A stretch of 62,774 nucleotides of DNA from Sphaerosporella brunnea (lineage: Eukaryota > Ascomycota > Pezizomycetes > Pezizales > Pyronemataceae), in contig VXIS01000286.1 in NCBI GenBank assembly GCA_008704415.1, positions 1 through 62,774 on the forward strand. The letters are read 5' to 3'. This document shows, in pieces, positions 1 through 11,200 of the stretch (the first letter of the stretch is position 1; every line of letters starts with the position of its first letter). The position numbers and the translations under genes are program-made. The notes under the pieces are model-generated. The model did no database searches. It saw only the letters and a list, made by a program, of their open reading frames with translations, and had not been told where the DNA came from.

Positions 1-582
1 AAGCTCGTGCATACACGACACGTTTTGTTATCCATCCCACCACCAGCAGCAGCAGCACTCACGCCCCAGCCACCATTACCCACAAAAAGCACGCTGGAGG
101 GGTGGCGGAGGGTAATGAGCAAGTGCTTTGGCAGAACAGATGCAGCTCTTCACAGTTGTTTATTCGAGGCGTGCAAGCCGCCGACACCACAAATATTTGC
201 CGGACAGTCTCCTCTACACAAAACGTTGGTTTTCGAGTTGCAGAATCCCTCCAAATAACACTTTCAAAGCCACCTGCAGCTGCATCTGCGTATGCGATGC
301 GGGATCGGCAAAAAAAAAAAACACTGTAAATAGCCGCCGCCGAGCCACAGCACAGCTACAAAAAAAAAACAAAAAAAAACAAACGCTCAACGCAACAAAA
401 GGAAGCATCTACTAAGCCACAGCCACGCATTGTCCACCGGTATCTCAGTATCAGAAAGATTACCGCGCATGACTCGAGTATAGAGAGAAAAACAAAAAAA
501 AAAAAGGGGAGGGGGGGGAGAAGGCCCCCATGGGTCCAAGTGGGCATGATGTTTTTCATCACCACCCCGTCGAAAGGGGAAT
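1..582. other. Upstream flank, no gene seen
   Basis: This stretch has A-rich runs (about 310-320, 360-380 and 490-505) and short overlapping frames in all directions with no recognisable protein. It probably holds the distal promoter of the gene starting at 653. Confidence 0.5.
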
Positions 583-588
583 TATAAA
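583..588 (+). promoter_or_regulatory. TATA box of the GPI-protein gene
   Basis: The sequence TATAAA lies 65 bases before the ATG at 653, followed by a CT-rich patch and then a CA-rich leader (about 625-652) typical of fungal 5' UTRs. The spacing suggests a very short 5' UTR. Confidence 0.5.
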
Positions 589-652
589 CCGCGCTCTCCC
601 ATCTAGCCGGTTGAGGGGGGAGAGCAAACAGCAAACAGCAAACAACAAAACA

Positions 653-2600
653 ATGAACCTCCTCCCGCACCTCCTCCTCCTAGCCGCAGCCGCAGCCGCA
701 GCCGCAGCCGCGACATCCCTCAAGCCCATCACCAAGCGCGGCGCGGCACCGGCCGATTTCGCCGCGAAAGACGCCGTGGTGCTGAGTTACGGCCAGGACG
801 CGCGCTTGGGCGCCGACGACGACGTGCGCTACCACGCGGACCTGACGGTGCACTCGCACGCGGGGCGCAAGATATTGGCGCTGCCAGCGATCGCGGCCGC
901 GACTAGCGCCATCACCTGCGATGCCCGCGGCGTGCGTGTAGTGTTCATCCGCGCTTCCGATGCGGTTGTGGCGGCGGCGCTGTGGGCCGAGCGGGAGATC
1001 GTGGTTGTGGCAGAGTGTGGCCGCGAGCAGGCTGTGTTTAGGTTTGTTCCCCCTCCCCCCCCGACCCCAGAGAAGGAGAGAGAGAAGGCTGAGAAATATA
1101 GCGTGGAAAAGGTCCGCGTGGATCCCCCCGCGGTAAGGCTGTTTGCAACTCCGATCACGTGGGCCATGGCGGCCCGGCGGATGAGTGTGTCCCTGGACCA
1201 CTCGCGGCCTGAAAGGCTTGAGCACGAGCTGGTGAGGCGTGACGATGAGGATGGAGAAAATGCGGAGGCGACGTTGAGCTTGACGACGCCGCTTCCGGAG
1301 AGGATCTTGTTGTATCCGCTGCCGGTTGGGAGTAGAAACAAGACCGGGGGTGGCGGTGGCGACAAAAACACTGCTGGGCAGTCTCAAAGGTGCTGTAACA
1401 TGGATAACAAGTGCGTGTGGGGCCATCATCCACTGACAAGCGCACAGCGCCACCAAAACCGACATCCAAGTCAGCTGCGTCGACTGCAGCACCTCGGGCT
1501 CTCTGCTTGTGAAAGCCGCCTTCGACTTCGACCTCCTCGGCACCGACAACAACACGGTCGGGAGCCTCGAGGTGGGAAAGCTCGACGCCGCCTCCCTGTA
1601 CATAGAGCTCGCGGAAGACTTCAACGCGACGGCAAATCTCGAGATCTTCGCCGGCGCGTCCACGTCGCTGAGCTTTCAGCAGAGCATATTCCCGCTTGGA
1701 CCCATCGCGCTCTCGCCGTTCAACCTCGGCGGCGTGCTGAGCGTGGGCCCGCTTTTCGACTTCGAGGTGGTACTGGACATTGCCGGGCCGAGCGGGAGCG
1801 TGAACATGAGCTACGGCACGGAGCTGGTGGTGCCGAAGGGGTCGAAAGCGAACCTCACGTACGGGGCGAATAACCAGTCGTTTGCGTCTGGATGGTGAGC
1901 TACTCTATTACTCTGCTCTACTTTGGTGGTTTTTTTTTTCCAACAGCAAGCGCAGGGACGAAGCACGCATCCACGAGATCCCCTTCAACGTCACCGCGCT
2001 GGACGGCGAGCTGAGCTTCGGCGTGAACCTGACAGCGCGCCCCCGGTTCACCTTCGGGATCCAGATGCTGGGCGGGGCCGTCGCGACCCTCGACGCAGGC
2101 TTCGAGGCCGACCTGCCAAAGGTGTACGCAAAAGCCACCGCAGTGACGAGTGAGTGCGCTCTACCTCCCGCTACTCCCCAAGCCCACCATGCTAACAAAC
2201 AAAACCCCCTCGGGCAGACGTGACCAGCACCTGCGCTCCGGCGGGGGCAGGAAACGGCACCTACTACCCGGCGGCGATCAAGCTCGAGACGGGGCTGGGC
2301 CTGGAGCTGCGCGCGGTCGCAGGCTTCGAGGCAGGCGGGCAAGGAATCTTGCCGGCGCTGATCGACCAGACCTTTTCGTACCCGCTGTTGTCGAAAGACT
2401 TTCCGGGCGCCGAGCTGTGCTACGGCTTCGACGAGAAGGCTCTGGGGACGATGTTCCCGATTACCGACAAGAAGCCGCTGTCTCCGAATGCCACGGCGCC
2501 CGCGGAGGGCGCACATGCGGTGGACAGCGGTGCTGTGAAGGTGGAGATGGGGCCGTTGGGCATGTTGATGGCGGTTGGGGCGGGGGTTTTCTTGTTGTGA
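653..2600 (+). CDS. Secreted GPI-type protein with DUF7029/DUF7223-like halves
   Basis: Proposed exons are 653-1410, 1448-1894, 1947-2149 and 2218-2600 (596 residues); all junctions keep phase. Residues 1-20 are a signal peptide (MNLLPHLLLLAA then an alanine run). The N-terminal part (about 25-130) resembles the DUF7029 domain of fungal wall/GPI proteins. After a low-complexity linker, the Cys-rich VSCVDC motif opens a beta-rich domain like DUF7223, with several N-x-S/T sites. The last residues (GPLGMLMAVGAGVFLL) are a hydrophobic tail fitting GPI attachment. The function of the family is not known; a cell-surface role is inferred. I chose the ATG at 653 over an upstream in-frame ATG at 530 because only 653 gives a signal peptide and lies after the TATA box. 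The first intron would be only 37 nt. Family assignment is from memory of the domain pattern. Confidence 0.8.
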
Positions 2601-3007
2601 GCACGATAGCCGGAAGGAATAGAGGCGTTCATCCCTTGAATCTCATGTACCTAGTTCTTGATGATGCACATGAGGTATATCTAAAGCCTATCCCCTCGTC
2701 CGTAACGCGGATTCTGTGAAATTGGCCGGAAAAGTATGGGGCAACGTCGAACATTGCCACGCCTTTTGAGAAGATAAATTCGCAGATATAGAGCTCTATT
2801 AATCCAGAAAGATGGTTTTGATTAGGTTTATAGAAGTAATTACATGTGTGATGCTGCTGCAGGTAGCCAGTTGCCTGCGATTCTCGCTCCTCCACCAGAA
2901 ACCCCACCCCCGCTGCCCCCCCACCTGCTCAAATTTACCAGAACACCTCCAATCGCTTCAGTCCAACTCCGGGTCATGCAAATCATTAAAGCAGTTGCGC
3001 TGGCTAT
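2601..3007. other. Intergenic, 3' flank
   Basis: This is the 3' flank of the GPI-protein gene leading into the piggyBac-like remnant. No coding sequence or clear repeat was recognised. Confidence 0.4.
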
Positions 3008-4349
3008 TCAGACAGAGTGGGGCCTGGCAGTCTTTACAGCACCAGCGAGTTTGAGGGAGTTCTTTGGACCCCTGTGTTTCCAGCGGCACAAGTAGCAGGT
3101 CTTCTTATTCTCGACGTGGGTAGGCATATGGGCGCTTTTTGAAAAGCACCCCGCTGGTAATTCTGTGTTGTTTTTGACTGTGAGGCGAGGGACTGTGGTC
3201 GGAGGGGGGACTCGAGGTGGGGATCCAGCAGTGATGAGATCCCAGGCCACGTCCAGCCGGAACCGTTTGTGACTAATCTTTGGGGTTGTTTCCATGCTGG
3301 AGAAGACGAGGTAGGCGTTGATGACCATTGTGTCCATGCCATAGAAGAACATGGGCCACCAAGTGCGCCAGGCAGTCAGCTGCATATCGTAGTAGCTGCG
3401 CAACTGGTCGGCAACAGAGTTGGCACCGACCGGGTCACGTTCAATGACCGGTCATTGCACTGACCGGTCAACGACTGGGGGGGTCAGCAGAGTGACTGAC
3501 CGGGGGTCAGTGAGGTTAGGGTTGAGGTTGCGGTTGAAACTTTACGGTGACGCCCGCGCACCCTCCCAATTCACAGTGCCACGACCGGATCAGCCTAGAG
3601 AGCTTCACGCTTATGAAGGAGCAGCAAGCGGTGGCTCGCGCAATCAATGGACACAGGATGACCATAATCCTTTATTCCTGGACATCGCTGATACTCTGGG
3701 AGACTCTCCTAGTAATTACCGCCGAGCCCCCCCCTCGCCCCCGCCAAGTTGTCTTTTTCCGGGCCCGCAAGATAGAAGTTCGTTCTTTCCCTTCGCCTTT
3801 CGGTTCTTCTCTGACCCGGCCATGGAGAGACGGAATTTTTTTTTTTTTTTTTTTTCCCCTATGTTATCTCATTAGTTATACTGTTCAACTTCAAAGACTG
3901 GGAAGCTCTATCCTACGTCCTCTGTCGGTCCGTCGCACGCTGTGGCTGTGGTGGGTAGTTCGCTGAAGTCATCAACACAAGCAGGGATTGGCATCTCCAT
4001 TGTTTGTTCCTCCCCAAAGGCCTCGCAAGCCTTCCTTGCATTGATACTTTTCTTGCCGGGACGGGACGTTTACGCTCACGGTTCGTTGTGCAGTGGGGCG
4101 GTGGTCAAAACTGTCACCGGTAGCGGTACCGCAAGCGGCACTTTTAACATCACGTCGTAGCCTGCCAAGCGGTGTAAAAGTTGTCAAGATACACGACCTT
4201 GGAAGCTGGTTCAGCAGGTGAAAAACAGCTTCTCCGGTTGCGGCTAGGCCTTCGACGTGGGGTACAGGGTCTGGTTGGAAGTCATACACATAGCCATGGT
4301 CCGCAAGGCAACGAAACTTAACACCATGCTCAATAGGCTTCGAGGACAT
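3008..4349 (-). pseudogene. piggyBac-like transposase remnant
   Basis: Two minus-strand blocks belong to one decayed piggyBac (DDE) transposase. The N-terminal-side block (4349-3972) starts MSSKPIEHGVKF and has ADHGYVYDF, matching the 'KPI..G.K......GY..DF' part of the catalytic core. The C-terminal block (about 3430-3008) has NSVADQLRSYYDMQL and WRTWWPMFF, a hallmark of the family, and ends near a CYLC zinc-knuckle remnant. Between them (3430-3970) the frame is lost: stops appear upstream of NSVADQL, a run of about 20 T lies near 3838, and palindromic motifs occur at 3445-3470. The conserved core is out of frame, so the copy is dead. No flanking TTAA target pair or terminal repeats could be assigned. 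Confidence 0.75.
3445..3470. repeat. Paired TGACCGGTCA palindromes
   Basis: The 10-base palindrome TGACCGGTCA occurs at 3445-3454 and again at 3461-3470, with related GACCGGG/GGTCA words nearby (3428-3520). It lies exactly where the piggyBac frame breaks, so it may mark the edge of a later insertion. Confidence 0.45.
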
Positions 4350-4807
4350 CTTGTATGTGGCCGCGTGCAGCGGATCATAGCTTCGTCAACAGAAAGGCAG
4401 CCGGTATGCCTGTGAACTTAACCGTAGAGGGTCTACTTCCGCATACCCCGTAGCAGTCTGCGTCTGCCCATCAGAGTCAGAGACGTGGAATCTGCTCAAA
4501 GCGTGTTTGTGACATATAGTCGGTGAAGGGGGTGGGTTGGGTTAAGGCCGTCGTGTTTCCAATAATCCACAAGCGCTGGTAAGCGGTGCACCTCCATATA
4601 TGGCGTTACCTCTCTACCCACACCCTAACCCCCGTTTGTCCTTTCCCTTCACCCTCCCGCTCCGCATAGCCGTTGGTATTTGCGAACATCGCGTCAAATA
4701 GGGAATTTGTCAAAAAAAAAGGCGGCATCTAAACCACATATTAATGACGAAAGAAGGTAACAGGCATCATAAGGTGGGGCCCGAAGAGTCATAGGGTGAA
4801 AGGTAGG
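4350..4807. other. Intergenic, no gene seen
   Basis: No protein-like frame, RNA gene or internal repeat could be supported. It may contain the unrecognisable 5' part of the piggyBac remnant. Confidence 0.4.
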
Positions 4808-5000
4808 ACTCTGGGTGGGTTTTTGTTTTGTTTTAAATCATACAGCGTACACGAGGACGTTAGTCCAAGTGCCTCCTATCTTGCGAATCGGAGTGAGGCC
4901 AAAGGCCTATGACGGACATCAGAAACCTGGTATCCTGTCCCCACGGTTTTACCCGTCTGTTGGGGGCCCCCCATACAAAAGAAATAAACTCTGGGTGGGT
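4808..5000 (-). mobile_element. SINE-like retroposon copy 1 with 13-bp target duplication
   Basis: The element (4821-4987, 167 bp) is flanked by perfect 13-base direct repeats, ACTCTGGGTGGGT, at 4808-4820 and 4988-5000. Read on the minus strand it ends in an A-rich tail (AAAACAAAACAAAAA). A target duplication plus an A-rich tail is the signature of target-primed reverse transcription. A second copy lies at 29319-29478, roughly 90 percent identical over about 150 bp by eye, mostly differing by transitions. No polymerase III A/B boxes were recognised, so it may be a truncated LINE 3' end instead of a true SINE. Confidence 0.75.
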
Positions 5001-5668
5001 GGACGGGCCAACAGGCAGACGAGTAATTCCTAGTGACACATACCTTTTTCCGCCGGCGACCAAATAGAAGCAGAAGATTTCTTCCCAGAAGAACTCACAG
5101 TCTCACGAGGACATCTCATCCTCATCCCCTCTGAAGCAGGTGGAGATATTTATCCCTGCAACATCATAACTTCATCACAGACATTTCCTATGCGCTACAT
5201 CACTTTATTCCAACACACCGGGGGAGTTGTGGGGCGCGGAGTCGGTTGCTACCTGCCAAACCCCAATTTCTACGGACGAGGGGCTATCATAGGAGCTCAT
5301 AACGTCACGGTTACAAGTCCTGGCCGGCATGCCTCCGCGCCTGCGAACAACCAGGGCCCAGCGACATCACCATCTACAAAACGCCAGCAAAACCCCCCGC
5401 CTCTCCAATTATATAGATGTACATTTTCCCACTCACGAAAATATCCACAAAACCAGAAAGATCGAATCCCTCACGCCGCCTTCACAGGCCAGCACTCGAT
5501 GAACCGATTCCCATCCCAACCCCCCCCCCCGGCAAAAGCCAAAAAGGCAAAAGCACCCGCCGCTGCACGGGTACCAGACTGAAATAAAACAAAATATCAT
5601 AAAATCATTATCCGAAAGAAGAAGAAGAAGCCACAAACCACCTCAATACCAATCCCCCCACCCACCAG
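5001..5668. other. Intergenic, 3' flank of PEX-type gene
   Basis: No gene seen. The stretch includes the 3' UTR side of the minus-strand peroxin-like gene and a C-run near 5520. Confidence 0.4.
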
Positions 5669-7246
5669 CTAATAATGCCAACTCCCATGCTCATCGAGTC
5701 CATCCGCCACAACATCTCCCCTCCCCTCCGCATCCACATCCACAACCCTAACGCTCACATGCCGCCGATGGTGATGCTGATCATGTCCCTCATCCTCGCT
5801 CCCCGAGTCTCTCGCATCCTCTTCCAAAATCTCCTTGTGTTCCCTCGGCGGCAGCGGCGGTGGAGTTTTCCTCCTAGCAGTTCCATCCACTTGCGTGGTG
5901 GGAGGTAGAGCAATCATTTCCTGCTTCTTCGGTTGCTCCGTGACTTGTTCGACGACTTGCTGTTGTTGCTGCGGGGGTTCCACAGCGTCGTCTGCTTCTA
6001 CCAGCTCCGCGCGACGCATCCACTTCCTGCGCCTGGTATACTTCCCCCAGCCGTCCACGCCCCTTCTACCGTCTCGCCACTTGTTGTCATAATACCACCA
6101 GCCCTCGCCGCCCTCGCCGGGACCTCCAAGGCGATCCTTCACCTCCTGGCTGACTCTTTTCCCCTTGCCTTTCCCCTCCTCGGCGCCCTCGACCTCCCAA
6201 TCCTCGCCGGGGACCCAGCGCCACTTGACGGCGCTGCCAGCGGGCGTAGCGGGGAGTACGAACTCGTCCGGCGGGGCGCAGGGCTGCAGGTGCTCGTCCG
6301 TCCACGGCGCACGCTCATACGCAAACATGATTGCGGTCCAGCCGACGCCAAGCCAGCGCCGTTGGTTCTCGTACAGGGCGAATGTGAATTTTACGCCGGG
6401 GCTTTGGGACTTGGCGGGTACGGCGCCGTCGAGCGGGGAGGGAGGGGCGGCTGCTGCGGCTGCGACGGGGCCACCGCGGGGAGGAAGCCGCGGCGCGATT
6501 GCCGGCGTCAACGCTAGCCCCGTGATCCGCTCCGCCAATGCTCGCAGCGCGGTAGAGCGCCAGAGGATGGTGCGGCTGACTTTAGCCGGGCGGGAGTGCC
6601 AGCTGAGGACCAGCGTTCCGGCCATAACCACGATGCGGCGAGGGGTGATGAGCTGCAGCGGGTAGACGCTCAGCAGGACCCAGAGCGGGCTGAGCAGCAA
6701 GATCCTAACAAACAGCCTGGTAAGTTTTGGTCTTGTAGTAGCGGTGGTAGCATTTTTTTCGCTGGAAAGCGTGTTGAGCAGCGTGCTGCAGGGCGCACAA
6801 AAGATCTCGACCCGATGCGTAAGGCTGTTCAGACTCGACAGTATCTCGTCCAGCGTCGTCGTCGTTTCCCCCTCGCTATACCGCCGCAGGAACATGGCGG
6901 CAATCAGGATAGCTACCACCGCGATGTTCCCGGCCCACCGCAACACCACCCCGCCGTATAGCGCCACGAACCAAAACACGCCGACCACTATGAAGCTCTC
7001 CCATGGGTCCCCCGACGTCCACGTCAACAGTCCGAACGCGTAGTCGCCGGCTCGGATCCATGGATACGCACGCGACAGGGCACGGGTCACTTGTGGAGGC
7101 GTCGCGACGAGGAGAGGCGACTTTTGGTGCACTTGGTAAGTGCTCCTTCGCGCGGGTGAAGCGGAGGCGGGGGAGAAGGAGGCGATCGTGGGTGGGTTGT
7201 AGCCATTTGCGGGCGGCTCGGTGGCGTCGGTCTCGGCGGTCGACAT
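5669..7246 (-). CDS. Peroxisomal membrane protein of the Pex30/Pex23 (Pex24p) family
   Basis: Single-exon gene of 525 residues. Two hydrophobic regions (about 60-120 and 180-220) precede a C-terminal dysferlin-type (DysF) half: FTFALYENQRRWLGVGW, then VKWRWVPGEDWEV, then WWYYDNKWRDG and GWGKYTRRRKWMRRAELVE. This order (reticulon-like membrane part, then DysF) is that of yeast Pex30-Pex32 and related ascomycete peroxins, which sit at ER-peroxisome contacts and regulate peroxisome number and size. The start MSTAETDATEPP at 7246 was preferred over an in-frame ATG 38 codons upstream because its context is better and the upstream residues look like leader DNA. The tail is Gln/Pro/His-rich and acidic, probably disordered. 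Which paralogue it is cannot be told. Confidence 0.8.
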   Translation of the reverse strand: MSTAETDATEPPANGYNPPTIASFSPASASPARRSTYQVHQKSPLLVATPPQVTRALSRAYPWIRAGDYAFGLLTWTSGDPWESFIVVGVFWFVALYGGVVLRWAGNIAVVAILIAAMFLRRYSEGETTTTLDEILSSLNSLTHRVEIFCAPCSTLLNTLSSEKNATTATTRPKLTRLFVRILLLSPLWVLLSVYPLQLITPRRIVVMAGTLVLSWHSRPAKVSRTILWRSTALRALAERITGLALTPAIAPRLPPRGGPVAAAAAAPPSPLDGAVPAKSQSPGVKFTFALYENQRRWLGVGWTAIMFAYERAPWTDEHLQPCAPPDEFVLPATPAGSAVKWRWVPGEDWEVEGAEEGKGKGKRVSQEVKDRLGGPGEGGEGWWYYDNKWRDGRRGVDGWGKYTRRRKWMRRAELVEADDAVEPPQQQQQVVEQVTEQPKKQEMIALPPTTQVDGTARRKTPPPLPPREHKEILEEDARDSGSEDEGHDQHHHRRHVSVRVVDVDAEGRGDVVADGLDEHGSWHY

Positions 7247-8252
7247 GTGGTTGTGGTGCTGCACGTGTCGCGAGGTGGTAGAGGTGGTCCAGGGAGTTTC
7301 TGCTTCGTTAGGAGGGAGTTGAGGAAAAGAAGACCAAGAGCAAGAGAGAGTGCGGACCAAGAGCTGCCATGCACCGAGAGGGCGAGTTGGATTGGTGGAG
7401 CTCGAAAGTACGGATGATGCAGCAACCTGTTCCTTGGTTGGCTGGCTAGAGCGGATGCGATGCGATGACGAAAGCGGCTTGGCTGTGAGACCTGCAACAG
7501 CGAAACAGCGTTGATGAAGGCGAGTGGAGATGGACTGGAGCTCAGTTCGAGGTGGTGGGGATATTCCCTAGGTTTCGGAAAGCGGAGGAAGCAGCACGAG
7601 TATAAGGGCTCACGGCGGGCGGATCACATGTGCTGGTGTTGTGGGTTGGCACGTGAAAGCGCCGTCATGATCGTTCGTATCTTATCTTATCGTATCCATC
7701 TGCCGTCCTTTATCTCCCATCTCCGCCTCACCCGTAAGCACTCGACGCTCTATCCCGACTCGCAGGAGACAAACATGGCGAAGACCAGACAACGGGACAG
7801 GCAAAGGGAAAAGGAACGTCAAGCCAAGTTATAAGGCATCCCCGAGTAAGTAATATCCCCGTTCCCAAACTCCAACATCAGTCAATCAATCGATCAACCA
7901 GGAAGAAAGAAAGAAATGAAAAGAAGGTCAACACCAAGCGCTACACACAAAAGCAATACATCGGAAGAGAGAAGTTGAGAAAAGGAAAAAAAAAGGACAG
8001 GAGCAAAGTCGAGAAGGTATGAAGCAAGAAGCATGTACAAATAATTTATCTAGCATCGAAAGCACAAAAACCCCCTCAAATCCAGTCCTGCAATTATCGA
8101 AGACGCAGCAAGAAGCAGTCGTCGTCCCGCCAATACCTGTCCTGGGAAGAATCGAATGTAAAAATAAAAAGCACAGGCTACATGACGGTCGTAGATTAAC
8201 GGTACCCTCCTGTTTCTACCTCACTCCCCCACTCTCCCTCTTTAAACCCCGC
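7247..8252. other. Intergenic between two minus-strand genes
   Basis: It holds the promoter of the peroxin-like gene and the 3' UTR of the large disordered-protein gene. No further gene was supported. A-rich stretches lie at 7910-8000. Confidence 0.4.
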
Positions 8253-11200
8253 TCAGATCATACCGCCATTCACCCCCTTCTTGAAAGCGGGACCTAGCGG
8301 CATCGCCGGCATAGGTTCTCTCATGTGTGCAGCTTCGTGCACTCTTGCCCGGCTGGCAAGGTTACCTCCATCACTGGCGGATTTTCGAAGCTTCCCAATC
8401 TTCTTGTGTCCATGGACGGCATCCTCGGAAGGCGTGCCCGGCATAGACGTGGGCATTGGTGGCATATCGTCTGCTGATGATGATGATGATGATGTGTGTC
8501 TGCTGAACGCGGCAAAAAGTGTGTTGGTCCGTTTCCGGCTGCTCTTTATGCTGGCTCCGGATGAAGTCTTTATGCTGGCTCCAGAGGAAGTTTTCGGAGG
8601 TTGGGGATATAGGTCCGGGCTCTCGCGCGGCGTAGGCAGATCGACAAGCGACATCTGCGAAGTCTTGGTGATGAGTTTCGGCTCGCTGATCTCGAACTTA
8701 TTCACCGCACGCTTCTTCGCAGGAACGAGTGTGGAGTTGGCGCTCTGGATCTGTTGCAGCACCATCGATGGCGACCTGGCAGATGCAGGTGTCGTGGCTC
8801 CGCTACCGGCCGACATGGGGGGCCCAAGGTTGGAAGTGGTGATCGTAGGTAATGGCGTGATATCGGCGGTAGTCTTCTGTTTTAAGCCCCCAAGCAAACT
8901 GTTACCACGAGTCCGCCTGAATGCCGATGGCCGATGATCCTCATCCTCGAAGGTAGACCTTACATTCTCCATTGGGTGCTCGGTGACATTGGTCCGGCTC
9001 CGTTCACGCGATGGTATGTCGGTGATGATAGATTGCCCTGTCATCATAGCGCGTGAGAGATCGTCCTTGAATATACCTGCTGGGCCGGGTCTACCATCTG
9101 GAACTGGAGGTAGGGGACCAGTTCGAGGGGCTGAAGGTTGGCTGCGCCCCTGCGGTGGAGAGCCCCAGTCATCTTGCCAACCCATGGGCTGGCCCCGACC
9201 ACCCATCTGCTCGTGGGAAGGATTCCGTCGAACACGTGGTGGCGAATTCCGCGAACGCTGCGAGCTCGGAGACAAGGGATCTGCCGAGCGACTGGTACCT
9301 CCGAAAGTGTGATGCGTCACCAATGGTGGTCGTTGCGGACCCCGAGCCCCTTTGCCGGTCCCCGTATTGTGCCGAATTTCCGGACGTCCGTTTCCTACTC
9401 GGTCCCCACTATCAGACCTCGGAATTATTGAAGATCTCCCGGTGTCGCTCCGTCCCCTGGACTTCAATCCGAAGGCGCCACCGCTCAGACCCTTGGTTGG
9501 TGAATCCTTACCATGATCATCCTGTTGACTGGCAATCTTTTCCTGGTTCCTCAGGTTCTGCTGCACGATCTGTCTCCTGAACGCCAACTGCTGTTCCCAG
9601 TCCTGAGAATCGCGTCCTCCAGCTCGGCTCAATGACCTCTCAGGGCTAGGAGCCCGTGTTCCTGGTCGGCTGTTCTCTCCAAACTCCGTACCGGCGCGGC
9701 TTTCGGCCCTCCTTCTGCCTCGCGCCGGAGCGTCCCAGTCCTCATCGCCGCGTGTATTTGAATCCTCGCTCCGTCTGATCGGTTCCGAGTTGCCTGGCGT
9801 CCTGTACTCGAGCGGGATTTCCGGAAGGGATGGCCGGTCTTGAAGCGACTTTCCCGTTGGCGGTGAGGTGGGATATCCATTGGGATGGTAGATACTGGTC
9901 GGACTGACCGGCTCGTCCGAATCATCAGGATTAAGATCCTCATACTGCCAGATGTTACCCGCGCTGCCCCCAGAGGCTCTCGGCTCGAGACCCACATTTG
10001 TTATTGAGGCTGCAACTCCGTAACGAGATACTCTTGAAATTCTAGTGTATGTGGACGGTGCATACATCGATGAGGAATCGGAGCCCGACCGAAGATGTTG
10101 CCGCACCAGCAAACTAAGACCCTGTCCTGGAGGGAGAGTCGGGGAATCATCCGCGGCGGAGTAAATGTTAGCGGAAAATCTTGGGGAGGTTGGAGTCAAC
10201 TCGGGATTCTTGATCGGCTTCAACGTATTGAGCAAACCACTGGACAGCTGGTCCGAAGACGCGCGTGATGCCACCGAACGTGGAGAGCCTGGCACAGACA
10301 ACGACTCCGAGCTAGAATCCCGATACGAAGAAACCCGGATGATGGCGTTCTTCCTAGTGTTGCCGTGCGCGTCGAGGAACCTCCGCTCGGACTCGTGTGA
10401 GTTCCGTAGGCGTTCGCTTTCAAAGGAACTGCGTTCGCTGTTGGAATTCGACGCCAAAAAAGCCGAACGAGTATCAAGATCGGAAGAAGAAGTCCGGACC
10501 GAAAGTTGTCTTCCTACCCCATGGCTTGCGGATCGCTGCAAAACGGGGCTTACGGGCCGCTCCGGAGTGCGCTGCCGAGCTCCGTTGCTACGAAGCATGC
10601 CAGGAGAGAAAGGTCCCTGGGCAAGAGCTTCATCCTTGACGGCTACGGGGGGGCCAAGTGGCTGTTGGCGCGCGTTAAGACCGAAATCAAATCCGTCAAG
10701 TCCGGCCGACGTCGGAGCTTTTTCGGTGTCTTGCTGCGAATCCTCGGCTGCAATATCGGGGGATATCTTGGCTGCCCACGGCATGGCCGAGCGCGATGTG
10801 GTCGATGCGAGAGACAACGACCGTTGCGGAGACGGGGTTCCAGGAGGCGAACTGGTCGTCCTCAGCGAGGCCAGTCTTTCCAATCGACTCAGGGCGGAGG
10901 ACTGCTGGTCCTGCATCTGCTGGTCCAGCGCCTGCTCGTAAAGCGGGCGCCGTACCTTGCCAGTTGCCATGGTTCCGGTAGGGCTAGACGCGGCGCTGAC
11001 CGAAGCGCCGGGTTGCGACGTGATGGATGTCGCGGCGGTCGATATTCTCGTCATCGTCGTTGGGGTGGAATTGGTCGAGGACGAAGTGTAGCGGTTCCTA
11101 TTCGGTTCTCCGAGATCTTCGTTCCTACTCTCGGCATCATCATCCCTCGATTTCCTACGGTAGACGGGCGACGGAAGGTCGTTCTGGCACACTGCCCGAC

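Noticed and set aside
680..1663. 327-codon minus-strand frame over the GPI-protein gene
   Set aside because: GC-rich shadow of exons 1-2; low-complexity translation, no motif, and the plus strand has a signal peptide and conserved domains.
7774..7834. MAKTRQRDRQREKERQAKL, resembling the start of a SERF/4F5-type protein
   Set aside because: Only 19 codons of low-complexity Arg/Lys/Gln/Glu before a stop, and no convincing second exon after the possible donor at about 7844.
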